Assembly: GCA_005888925.1 (NCBI GenBank)
Contig: VBCP01000503.1
Coordinates: 1 to 5,292, forward strand
Length of the DNA: 5,292 bases
DNA from: Betaproteobacteria bacterium
GTDB taxonomy: Bacteria > Pseudomonadota > Gammaproteobacteria > Burkholderiales > SG8-39
Direction: 5' to 3'
The position numbers and the translations under genes were made by a program. Positions 1 to 5,292 of this stretch are shown here, one piece after another. The notes under the pieces are model-generated. The model was not told the DNA's origin. It saw only the letters and a program-made list of their open reading frames with translations, and made no database searches. Numbering within the stretch: position 1 is the stretch's first letter; the number at the start of each line of letters is the position of its first letter.

Positions 1-1
1 G

Positions 2-1009
2 ACGACCGATCTTGGCCACCTCAAGGATGCCGACATCGTGGTCGAGGCGGTATTCGAGCGTATGGACGTCAAGCAGGAGCTCTTCCGCAAGCTCGATGGA
101 CTGGTGAAGCCCGGCGCGATCCTGGCGACGAATACGTCGACCCTGGATGTGAACCAGATCGCCGACGCCACCAAGCGCCCGCAGGACGTGATCGGCACGC
201 ACTTCTTCTCTCCGGCGAACGTGATGCGCCTGCTGGAAGTGGTGCGCGGCGCGAAGACCGGCAAGGACGTGCTCGCGACCACCATGAAGCTCGGCAAGCA
301 GCTGAAGAAGGTGCCGGTGGTCTCCGGCGTCTGCGACGGCTTCATCGGCAACCGCATGCTCGAGAAGTACGTGCAGCAGAGCCTCTTCCTGCTGGACGAG
401 GGCGCAAGCCCGCAGCAAATCGACGGCGCGCTCGCAAGATGGGGCATGGCGATGGGCCCCTTCACCATGTACGACATGGCGGGCAATGACATCGGCTGGG
501 AGATCCGCAAGCGCCGCGCCAAGGAGCGCCCGGACTTCGTCTACGGCAGGTTCGCCGACCGCATCGCCGAGAAAGGCTGGTTCGGGCAGAAGACCGGGCG
601 CGGCTGGTATCGCTACGAGCCGGGCAACAGGAAGCCGATCCCCGACGCGGAAGTCGACCAGATGCTCGCGGCGTACCGCAAGGAGATGGGCTACAAGACG
701 CGCGCGATCGGCGACGACGAGATCATCGAGCGCTGCATCTACGCGCTCGCCAACGAAGGCGCGCACATCCTCGAGGAAGGCATCGCATTGCGCGCCTCCG
801 ACATCGACATGGTCAACCTCACCGGCAACGGATACCCGCAGTACCGCGGCGGACCGATGTTCTATGCGGACAGCGTGGGATTGGACAAGGTGCTGGGCGC
901 GATCCAGCACTTCCAGAAGGGCTACCAGGCTTGTCCGCCTGGCAAAGGAAGGCAAGCGATTCAACGGCTGATATGCGCGCCCCGAAATACGAAGTTGCTT
1001 CGATGCTGA
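2..1009 (+). CDS. 3-hydroxyacyl-CoA dehydrogenase, multifunctional EHHADH/FadB type (5' partial, frameshifted C-terminus)
   Basis: Oxidises L-3-hydroxyacyl-CoA to 3-ketoacyl-CoA with NAD+ in beta-oxidation (family knowledge). The reading frame is open from the window edge, so the first GTG at 38 is not the start. Seen in order: the end of the NAD-binding domain (IVVEAVFERM from 35, NTSTL at 131), the GTHFFSP motif at 194-214 that carries the catalytic-type His, DGFIGNR from 335, GMAMGPFTMYDMAG near 445-485, GWFGQKTGRGWYRY from 575, and a second C-terminal domain with YALANEGAHILEEG and PQYRGGPMFYAD. Two C-domains suggest a multifunctional enzyme with an enoyl-CoA hydratase domain upstream, outside the window. 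After GYQ (about 929) the frame loses family resemblance and runs to a stop at 1007-1009. The usual ending, LVRLAKEGKRFNG, is encoded one frame over at 930-971. This is a small indel or an assembly error. The thiolase downstream is the usual partner. Confidence 0.92.
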   Translation, partial: TTDLGHLKDADIVVEAVFERMDVKQELFRKLDGLVKPGAILATNTSTLDVNQIADATKRPQDVIGTHFFSPANVMRLLEVVRGAKTGKDVLATTMKLGKQLKKVPVVSGVCDGFIGNRMLEKYVQQSLFLLDEGASPQQIDGALARWGMAMGPFTMYDMAGNDIGWEIRKRRAKERPDFVYGRFADRIAEKGWFGQKTGRGWYRYEPGNRKPIPDAEVDQMLAAYRKEMGYKTRAIGDDEIIERCIYALANEGAHILEEGIALRASDIDMVNLTGNGYPQYRGGPMFYADSVGLDKVLGAIQHFQKGYQACPPGKGRQAIQRLICAPRNTKLLRC

Positions 1010-1170
1010 AGTCTCTTCCGCAAAACAGCAGCTTCGAGGACATTCAATACCACCTCTATGTCCTCCAAAAAATCAGACGCGGTCTCGATCGCGCCGAACG
1101 CGAAGGCGTCGTCTCTCACATGGACGCCAAGGCTTCCTTCAAAAGTACACTCTTAAGCCATCCAGATTGA
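973..1170 (+). CDS. Small antitoxin-like protein, orphan (65 aa)
   Basis: The ATG at 973 lies one base after the stop (969-971) of the ancestral dehydrogenase frame, giving 65 residues. The core SSFEDIQYHLYVLQKIRRGL followed by a basic/acidic helix and EGVVSHMDAK resembles short proteins usually annotated as antitoxins or hypothetical partners of RelE/ParE toxins, whose typical pattern is FEDI-Y-LYV-x-KI-x-x-GL ending in VSHEEAK-x-x-x-x-WL. Here the ending is KSTLLSHPD, so the usual basic-Trp tail is missing. No toxin gene follows, because the thiolase ribosome site begins at once after the stop. GC is about 52% by hand count, far below the flanks, and it uses codons such as tta, tct and aaa, which suggests transfer. 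There is no strong ribosome site: a GGAAGG about 20 bases upstream is too far. An ATG at 1003 is an alternative start. The family call is from remembered patterns and is moderate only. Confidence 0.6.
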   Translation: MRAPKYEVASMLKSLPQNSSFEDIQYHLYVLQKIRRGLDRAEREGVVSHMDAKASFKSTLLSHPD

Positions 1171-1175
1171 GGAGG
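1171..1175 (+). promoter_or_regulatory. Ribosome binding site of the thiolase
   Basis: GGAGG lies directly after the TGA (1168-1170) of the small upstream gene, 5 bases before the ATG at 1181. It fixes the thiolase start and suggests that ribosomes finishing the antitoxin-like gene can re-initiate here. Confidence 0.75.
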
Positions 1176-1180
1176 CGGTA

Positions 1181-2359
1181 ATGACCGAAGCAGTGATCGT
1201 TTCCACCGCGCGCACGCCGCTCTGCAAGAGCTGGAAGGGCGCGCTCAACATGACGCACGGCGCGAAGATGGGCGGGCACGTGGTGCACGCGGCGCTCGAG
1301 AGAGCCAAAGTCGACGCCGACGAGGTCGAGGACGTGATCATCGGCTGCGCCAACCCGGAGGGCGGCACCGGCTGGAACATCGCGCGCCAGATCGCGGTGC
1401 GCGCCGGCTGCCCGGTGACGGTGCCCGGCATGACGGTGAACCGCTTCTGCTCCTCGGGCCTGCAGACCATCGCGCTCGCCGCGCAGCGCGTGCTCGCGGG
1501 CGAAGGCGAGCTCTACGTTGCGGGCGGCGTCGAGTCGATCTCGCTGGTGCAGAACGAGATGAACAAGCACCACTTCCAGGATGAGTGGCTGCACCGGCAC
1601 AAGTCCGAGATCTACTGGCCGATGCTGCAGACCGCGGAGTACGTCGCGCGCAAGTACGAGATCACGCGCGAGGACCAGGACCGCTACGGCGTGCAGAGCC
1701 AGAGCCGCGCGGCCAAGGCGCGCGCGGAGGGCAAGTTCAAGGACGAGATCGCGCCGATCACTGTGAAGCAGAAGGTGGTCGACAAGACGACCGGCCACGA
1801 GACCATGCGCGAAACCATCGCCTCGGAGGACGAGGGCATCCGCGCCGATACCACCTACGAGGGCGTGTCGCAGATCAAGCCGGCGATCGAGGGCGGTGTC
1901 ATCGCCGCCGGCAATGCGAGCCAGTTCTCCGACGGCGCCTCCGCGGCTGTCGTCATGAGCGACAAGGAAGCGGCCAAGCGCGGCCTCAAGCCGCTCGGCA
2001 TCTTCCGCGGCTTCGCCGTCGCCGGCTGCGATCCGCGCGAGATGGGCATCGGCCCGGTGTTCGCGGTGCCGAAGCTCCTCGAGCAGACCGGGAAGAAGGC
2101 TGCCGACATCGATCTCTGGGAACTCAATGAAGCGTTCGCGGTGCAGGTGATCTACTGCCGCGACCGCATCGGCATCCCGAACGAGCGCTTGAACGTCAAC
2201 GGCGGCGCGATCGCGCTCGGCCATCCCTACGGCATGTCCAGCGCGCGCCTCGTGGGCCGCGCGCTGATCGAGGGCAAGCGCCGCCGTGCCAAGCTGGTCG
2301 TGGTGACCATGTGCATCGGCGGCGGCATGGGTGCCGCCGGGATGTTCGAAGTCGTGTAG
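1181..2359 (+). CDS. Acetyl-CoA C-acyltransferase (thiolase, FadA-like)
   Basis: A complete 392-residue thiolase, the normal length for the family. It cleaves 3-ketoacyl-CoA with CoA to give acetyl-CoA and a shortened acyl-CoA in the cytoplasm, or condenses acetyl-CoA in the reverse direction. Visible catalytic residues: nucleophile Cys90 in NRFCSSGLQ (tgc at 1448-1450), Asn316 in LNEAFA, His348 in GGAIALGHP, and Cys378 in CIGGGMGAAG near the end. The N-terminus MTEAVIVSTARTP is typical. The His loop reads GHPYGMSSAR instead of the common GHPxGxSGAR, which points to a subfamily separate from classical PhaA/AtoB biosynthetic enzymes. The start is set by the GGAGG 5 bases upstream. With the dehydrogenase before it, the gene most likely completes a beta-oxidation pair; chain length and substrate cannot be read from the sequence. 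A long minus-strand frame opposite (1139-2224) is a high-GC shadow. Confidence 0.95.
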   Translation: MTEAVIVSTARTPLCKSWKGALNMTHGAKMGGHVVHAALERAKVDADEVEDVIIGCANPEGGTGWNIARQIAVRAGCPVTVPGMTVNRFCSSGLQTIALAAQRVLAGEGELYVAGGVESISLVQNEMNKHHFQDEWLHRHKSEIYWPMLQTAEYVARKYEITREDQDRYGVQSQSRAAKARAEGKFKDEIAPITVKQKVVDKTTGHETMRETIASEDEGIRADTTYEGVSQIKPAIEGGVIAAGNASQFSDGASAAVVMSDKEAAKRGLKPLGIFRGFAVAGCDPREMGIGPVFAVPKLLEQTGKKAADIDLWELNEAFAVQVIYCRDRIGIPNERLNVNGGAIALGHPYGMSSARLVGRALIEGKRRRAKLVVVTMCIGGGMGAAGMFEVV

Positions 2360-2380
2360 TCAACCGCAAGGTCAATCGAG

Positions 2381-2385
2381 GGAGG
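2381..2385 (+). promoter_or_regulatory. Ribosome binding site of the lipocalin-like gene
   Basis: A strong purine run, GAGGGAGGGGA (2379-2388 region), contains GGAGG 5 bases before the ATG at 2391. It selects this start over longer in-frame options that would begin inside the thiolase, and it places a signal peptide exactly at the N-terminus. Confidence 0.75.
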
Positions 2386-2390
2386 GGACC

Positions 2391-2864
2391 ATGAAACGCG
2401 TTACTGCACTTGCACTCGCGTCGTTCGTGTCATTCACCGCCGCAAGCGGCGCTGCGCTCGCCCAGTCGGCGAAAACGCTCGTCGGAGCCTGGACGCTGGT
2501 CGATGTCGGCGACGTCTACGGCAAGAACCCGAAGGGGAGCCTGATCTTCGATGCGAGCGGCCGCTATGCGCTCACCATCACCCGCTCCGACCTGCCGAAG
2601 TTCGCTGGCAACAGCCGCGTCAAGGGCACGCCGGAGGAGAACAAGGCGGTGGTCAACGGCAGCATCTCGCACTTCGGCCGCTATGAAGTGAAGGACAAGA
2701 CGCTCATCATGAAGATCGAGAGCAGCACGTTCCCGAACTGGAACGGCACCTCGCAGGAGCGTCCGCTCACCGTCGCCAAGGACGAGCTGCGCTACAAGGT
2801 GGCCACGCCGTCGGCCGGCCCGGGCACCGGCGCCAACGAGGTGGTGTGGAAACGCGCCAAGTAA
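2391..2864 (+). CDS. Secreted lipocalin-like domain protein
   Basis: 157 residues. Residues 1-24 form a signal peptide: MKR, a hydrophobic stretch, then GAALA with probable cleavage before Gln25, so the mature protein of about 133 residues should be periplasmic or secreted. The mature part carries the pattern of the bacterial lipocalin-like domain (Lipocalin_5 type): LVGAWTLVDV, then GSLIFDASGRYALTITRSDLP, KGTPEENKAVV, SHFGRYEV, and the STFPNWNGTSQ segment. Such proteins are single beta-barrel domains that recur in betaproteobacteria; their ligands are mostly unknown, and binding of a small hydrophobic molecule is only inferred. The gene starts 31 bases after the thiolase stop and its 3' end overlaps the next gene by 19 bases, so it is co-transcribed and probably translationally coupled with the solute receptor. 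Both products are exported, which fits a shared periplasmic task. Confidence 0.85.
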   Translation: MKRVTALALASFVSFTAASGAALAQSAKTLVGAWTLVDVGDVYGKNPKGSLIFDASGRYALTITRSDLPKFAGNSRVKGTPEENKAVVNGSISHFGRYEVKDKTLIMKIESSTFPNWNGTSQERPLTVAKDELRYKVATPSAGPGTGANEVVWKRAK

Positions 2865-3814
2865 GGATCGTCCTCGTCTGCCTTGCGCTGGCCGCGGCTG
2901 CGGCGGCGCAGGGGCAGACGTTTCCGACGAAGCCGATGCGCATCATCGCGCCGTATGCGCCGGGCGGCGCGAACGACCTGATGGCGCGCTACCTGTGCGA
3001 GCGCTTCCCGCAGTCGTTCGGCCAGCCCTGCGTCGTCGAGAACCGTACCGGCGCGGGCGGCATCATCGGCATCGATGCCGCGGCCAAGGCCGAGCCCGAC
3101 GGGCACACGCTGGTCATGGTGCCGAACAACGTGGCGACCATTCCCTTCGTCTACGCGAAGGTGCCTTACGACACGCTGAAGGATCTCGCGCCGATCGGGC
3201 TGGTCGCGGGCACGCCGATCATGGTCGGCGCGCATCCCGGGTTTCCGGCGAAGAACTTCACCGAGCTCGTCTTCTATGCCAAGGCGCACAACGGGCAGGT
3301 GAACTTCACGAGCTGCGGCACGGCATCGCCGCAGCATCTGGCGGGCGAGATGCTCGCCGCGGAAGCCGGCTTCAAATGGACGCACGTGCCCTACAAAGGC
3401 TGCGGCGATGCGCTCACCGCGGTGCTCAGCGGCACCGTGCCGGTCTTCATCAGCACGGTCGCGCACTTCAACCCGCAGATCAAGAATGGCAAGCTGCGCG
3501 GCTACGCGGTGCTGAGCCCGGCGCGCAGCAACTTCGCGCCCGACTATCCGACCGCGGTGGAAGCGGGCTATGCCACACTGCAGTTCGACCTCTGGTTCGG
3601 CCTCATGACCTCGAGCCGCGTGCCGGCGCCGGTCCAGGCGCGACTCAACACGGAACTGAACAAGGTGCTGCAGGCGCCCGACCTGCGCGAAAAGCTGGCG
3701 CAGCAGTTCTACGAGCCGCTCGGCGGCACGCCCGAGCGCTTCGCCGCCGCGATCCGCGCCGACATGGACCGCTACGGCCGCGCCATCAAGGAAGCCGGCA
3801 TCAAACCCGAATAG
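2846..3814 (+). CDS. Bug/TctC family tripartite tricarboxylate transporter substrate-binding protein
   Basis: 322 residues, normal for the family. Bug proteins are periplasmic receptors that catch carboxylates and related solutes; many are orphans without the TctA/TctB membrane partners, as here within the window. Visible: a signal peptide (hydrophobic IVLVCLALAAAAAA, residues 8-21), the hallmark PTKPMRIIAPYAPGGANDLMA, ENRTGAGGIIG, AAKAEPDGHTL, PYDTLKDLAPIG, then SPQHLAGEML, THVPYKGCGDAL and a C-terminal helix pair ending GIKPE. The best start is GTG 2846, 19 bases inside the preceding gene. It has no clear ribosome site, only GAGG 4 bases upstream, and no ATG is available before the hydrophobic core, so coupling to the lipocalin gene is likely. 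Odd: Cys51/Cys62 and Cys157/Cys186, the latter two at positions usually Ser or Gly, could form disulfides in the periplasm. The ligand cannot be predicted. Confidence 0.93.
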   Translation: METRQVRIVLVCLALAAAAAAQGQTFPTKPMRIIAPYAPGGANDLMARYLCERFPQSFGQPCVVENRTGAGGIIGIDAAAKAEPDGHTLVMVPNNVATIPFVYAKVPYDTLKDLAPIGLVAGTPIMVGAHPGFPAKNFTELVFYAKAHNGQVNFTSCGTASPQHLAGEMLAAEAGFKWTHVPYKGCGDALTAVLSGTVPVFISTVAHFNPQIKNGKLRGYAVLSPARSNFAPDYPTAVEAGYATLQFDLWFGLMTSSRVPAPVQARLNTELNKVLQAPDLREKLAQQFYEPLGGTPERFAAAIRADMDRYGRAIKEAGIKPE

Positions 3815-4896
3815 TGCTGGTCCTGAGCAACGAAGAGATCGCGCGGCTCCTCACGATCGAGGAGTGCATGACCGCGCTTGAGCCGATGTACCGCGACGTA
3901 GCGGAGGAGCGCGTGCTGTTCTCGCCGCGCGTCGACAACATCGCGCCCAATCCGCATCCCGAGGCGTACTACGCCTTCAAGCACATGGGCGGCACCTGGC
4001 CGGCGCAGGGCGTGCAAGCGCTGCGCATCAACTCCGACGTTGTCACGCATCCGCTCGTGGCAGGCAAGCCGCGGCGTGTGAAGCAGCCCCTAGCTCCGGG
4101 GAGCAAAGGCGGCCGCTGGGTCGGCTTGGTGCTCCTCTTCAGCACCGAGACCGGCGCGCTGCTCGCGATGTTCCCGGACGGCGTCATGCAGCGCCTGCGG
4201 GTGGGCGCGACGAGCGGCCTGGGACTGAAGCACCTCGCGCGCGAGGACGCGCAGCGGCTCGCCCTCATCGGCAGCGGCTGGCAGGCGGGCACGCAGCTCG
4301 CCGCGGCGCTCACCGTGCGGCGCTTCCGCGAAGTGCGCGTCTACAGCCCGCGCCGCGAGACGCGCGAAGCCTTTGTGGCTGAGTCAAAAAAGATCCATCG
4401 GGTCGACATCGTGGCTGTGGATTCTGCGGAAGCCTGCGTCGACGGCGCCGACGTCATCGCCGCGGCGACCTCCTCGATGGTGCGCGTGATCGAGCCGCGC
4501 TGGCTCAAGCCCGGCGTGCACGTGAGCTGCATCAAGACGCAGGAGGTCGACGCCGAGGTGCTCGGCCGCTGCGACCGCGTGCTCTTCAGCAACCGCCGGC
4601 AGACCAAGCACCTGGACAACGCGATGAAGGACACGCCGAACCTCAAGGCCGAGAGCGGCCGCGGCTGGTGGAACGACGGAACGGTGCGGCTGGATCGCTT
4701 TCCCGATCTCGCCGATCTCCTCAGCGGCCGCGCGCAGGGGCGGCAAAGCGCGCAGGAAATCACCTGCTTCATGAACAACGTCGGCACCGGCCTGCAGTTC
4801 GCCGCCGCCGGCGCCTACGTGCTGAAGAAGGCGCGCGCACAGCGCGTCGGCACCGAACTCCCCGACGACTGGTTCTCCGAGGACGTCCATCCGTAG
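3814..4896 (+). CDS. Ornithine cyclodeaminase/mu-crystallin family protein (atypical)
   Basis: 360 residues from the GTG at 3814, which shares its G with the TAG stop of the receptor gene. The frame stays open far upstream, but that part is a shadow of the receptor. Family features: N-terminal SNEEIARLLTIEECMTALE, candidate carboxylate-binding residues Arg39 (SPRVDN), Lys56 (AFKHMGG) and Arg129 (RLRVGATSG), a Rossmann motif LIGSGWQAGTQ from about residue 151, and VYSPRRETREAF after it. Members include ornithine cyclodeaminase, alanine dehydrogenase and ketimine reductases, all using NAD(P). Departures: after His236 the common stretch with a catalytic Asp and PGK(R/T)EL is about five residues short (HVSCIKTQEVD), and the C-terminal GxAxQD region reads GTGLQF. 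A C-terminal extension carries GWWNDG and ends ELPDDWFSEDVHP. Family call is firm; activity is unknown and probably not true ornithine cyclodeamination. Confidence 0.9.
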   Translation: MLVLSNEEIARLLTIEECMTALEPMYRDVAEERVLFSPRVDNIAPNPHPEAYYAFKHMGGTWPAQGVQALRINSDVVTHPLVAGKPRRVKQPLAPGSKGGRWVGLVLLFSTETGALLAMFPDGVMQRLRVGATSGLGLKHLAREDAQRLALIGSGWQAGTQLAAALTVRRFREVRVYSPRRETREAFVAESKKIHRVDIVAVDSAEACVDGADVIAAATSSMVRVIEPRWLKPGVHVSCIKTQEVDAEVLGRCDRVLFSNRRQTKHLDNAMKDTPNLKAESGRGWWNDGTVRLDRFPDLADLLSGRAQGRQSAQEITCFMNNVGTGLQFAAAGAYVLKKARAQRVGTELPDDWFSEDVHP

Positions 4897-4924
4897 TCAG
4901 GCCGGACCCTGCGCTGCACGCCGT

Positions 4925-4950
4925 TGGCGTAACACTCGCGTACGCAAAAT
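4925..4950 (+). promoter_or_regulatory. Weak candidate promoter ahead of the acidic ORF
   Basis: The 85-base gap after the cyclodeaminase gene has a TTGGCG-like -35 (4924-4929) and CAAAAT (4945-4950) as a possible -10, each matching the sigma-70 consensus at four of six positions with a short 15-base spacer. Within it are a perfect 8-base palindrome GCGTACGC (4938-4945) and a small ACGCC-GTT-GGCGT hairpin (4918-4930). Any of these could be chance in GC-rich DNA. Confidence 0.2.
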
Positions 4951-4970
4951 GGGCCTCGTCAACCAACGCG

Positions 4971-4976
4971 GGGAGG
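4971..4976 (+). promoter_or_regulatory. Ribosome binding site of the acidic microprotein
   Basis: GGGAGG sits 5 bases before the ATG at 4982. It chooses this start over the in-frame ATG at 4949, which has no purine-rich sequence in front of it, and is the best single sign that the small gene is translated. Confidence 0.65.
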
Positions 4977-4981
4977 ATGCG

Positions 4982-5131
4982 ATGCAACCCGAAGAGCTGT
5001 ACGACGACGGCCTGGATTTCGACGACGAAGAAGCTTTCGAGGCGGAAGACTGGGATGAAGAGACCCTCGGCTTCGAAGACGCCGAGCTCGACGCCGATTC
5101 CCTGGCCCGCGAAATCGGCCTCAGACCCTGA
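4982..5131 (+). CDS. Extremely acidic small protein of unknown function (49 aa)
   Basis: I do not recognise the family. The 49 residues contain 21 Asp/Glu and only two basic residues (Arg43, Arg48), so the net charge is near -19. There is no signal peptide, membrane segment or cysteine, so it should be cytosolic. Aromatic residues recur every five to seven positions, each followed by acids: Tyr7-DD, Phe13-DD, Phe19-EAED, Trp24-DE, Phe31-ED. The C-terminus (SLAREIGLRP) is the only part that is not strongly acidic and looks like a short helix. A good ribosome site and GC-rich third codon positions support a real gene. It follows the cyclodeaminase gene on the same strand by 85 bases and converges on a histidine kinase gene. 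Possible roles such as a nucleic-acid mimic, a cation-binding peptide or a partner of a basic protein are speculation. Confidence 0.65.
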   Translation: MQPEELYDDGLDFDDEEAFEAEDWDEETLGFEDAELDADSLAREIGLRP

Positions 5132-5152
5132 TTTGATGTGCGAGGTCCGTTT

Positions 5153-5179
5153 CCGGCGCGGCCAGCGCGGCCGCGGCGG
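5153..5179. terminator. GC-rich hairpin between convergent genes, possible bidirectional terminator
   Basis: An 11-position stem with one G-G mismatch: 5153-5163 pairs with 5169-5179 around a 5-base loop AGCGC. It lies between the stops of the acidic ORF (5131) and the minus-strand kinase gene (5195), where a two-way terminator would be expected. Neither strand has a U-tract after the stem, so it is not a canonical intrinsic terminator; it may block RNA decay, act weakly, or reflect high GC. Confidence 0.35.
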
Positions 5180-5192
5180 GCCCAGATAACGA

Positions 5193-5292
5193 CTAGCGCA
5201 CCGGCAGCGTAAAGCTGAAGGTCGAGCCTCTGCCGGGCACGCTCTCGAGGCGGATCTCGCCGCCGTGGAGCTCGACCAGCTTCTTGGTGAGC
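5193..5292 (-). CDS. Sensor histidine kinase, C-terminal end (partial)
   Basis: Read on the minus strand, the last 32 residues before a TAG stop (5193-5195) are visible. They contain LTKKLVELHGGEI and then LESVPGRGSTFSFTLPVR. This is the end of the HATPase_c ATP-binding domain of two-component sensor kinases, with the G2-box type Gly-x-Gly-Ser-Thr-Phe and the final beta strand ending in LP. The protein ends right after this domain, so no receiver domain is fused to the C-terminus. The sensing part and phospho-acceptor His lie outside the window, so the signal is unknown. It is convergent with the acidic ORF and belongs to another transcription unit. Confidence 0.88.
   Translation of the reverse strand, partial: LTKKLVELHGGEIRLESVPGRGSTFSFTLPVR

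Noticed and set aside
1175..1400. A toxin gene paired with the antitoxin-like gene
   Set aside because: The thiolase starts 11 bases after the small gene's stop and occupies the space. No RelE/ParE-like sequence is readable in any frame nearby.
1139..2224. A 361-residue minus-strand open frame opposite the thiolase
   Set aside because: Its translation is dominated by Arg, Ala, His, Asp and Leu with no family motif, and it mirrors the codon pattern of an unmistakable thiolase. This is a high-GC shadow.
2792..3466. A 224-residue minus-strand open frame across the lipocalin/receptor junction
   Set aside because: Arg-rich low-complexity translation without motifs, fully overlapping two well-supported plus-strand genes.
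2995..3813. Upstream extension of the cyclodeaminase frame
   Set aside because: It is the out-of-frame, Arg/Ala-rich reading of the Bug receptor gene. Family similarity begins only after the GTG at 3814.
4384..4890. Minus-strand open frames opposite the cyclodeaminase gene
   Set aside because: Composition is typical of antisense shadows in GC-rich DNA, with no ribosome site or recognisable domain.
4918..4930. Short inverted repeat ACGCC-GTT-GGCGT as a terminator after the cyclodeaminase gene
   Set aside because: Only five base pairs, a three-base loop and no U-tract; too weak to call.
4668..5189. A 173-residue plus-strand frame running from the cyclodeaminase gene through the acidic ORF
   Set aside because: Arg/Ser/Ala-rich translation, out of frame with both supported genes and no start signal.

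Overview
The window is GC-rich, densely packed DNA that reads like a member of the Betaproteobacteria, most likely Burkholderiales or a relative. This rests on the high GC, a Bug/TctC-type periplasmic receptor, a lipocalin-like secreted protein and a beta-oxidation gene pair in one run. The assignment comes from gene families only; other Bug-rich lineages are not excluded.

Layout. Bases 2-1009 hold the 3' part of a multifunctional 3-hydroxyacyl-CoA dehydrogenase of the EHHADH/FadB type. Its last residues are out of frame: a family-typical C-terminus is readable in the next frame and stops at 971. At 973-1170 sits a small gene of clearly lower GC (about 52% by hand count) that resembles short antitoxin-like proteins, with no toxin beside it. 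It is followed by an intact thiolase (1181-2359), a secreted lipocalin-like protein (2391-2864), a Bug/TctC solute-binding protein (2846-3814) and an atypical ornithine cyclodeaminase/mu-crystallin family protein (3814-4896). Gaps are 30 bases or less and the last two junctions overlap, so 973-4896 looks like one transcription unit, probably continuing from the dehydrogenase.

After an 85-base gap comes a 49-residue, extremely acidic protein of unknown function (4982-5131). It converges on the 3' end of a minus-strand sensor histidine kinase (5193-5292). A GC-rich hairpin without a U-tract lies between the two.

How the genes may work together. The dehydrogenase and thiolase would carry out the last steps of a beta-oxidation-like breakdown of an acyl-CoA. 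The Bug protein would capture an organic acid or similar solute in the periplasm. The cyclodeaminase-like protein would act on an amino or imino acid or a related metabolite. The shared substrate is not visible in the sequence. No mobile element, CRISPR array, tRNA or rRNA was seen, and no gap longer than 300 bases lacks a gene. The points most worth a second look are the damaged dehydrogenase C-terminus next to the low-GC orphan gene, the acidic microprotein, and the missing catalytic-loop signature in the cyclodeaminase homologue.
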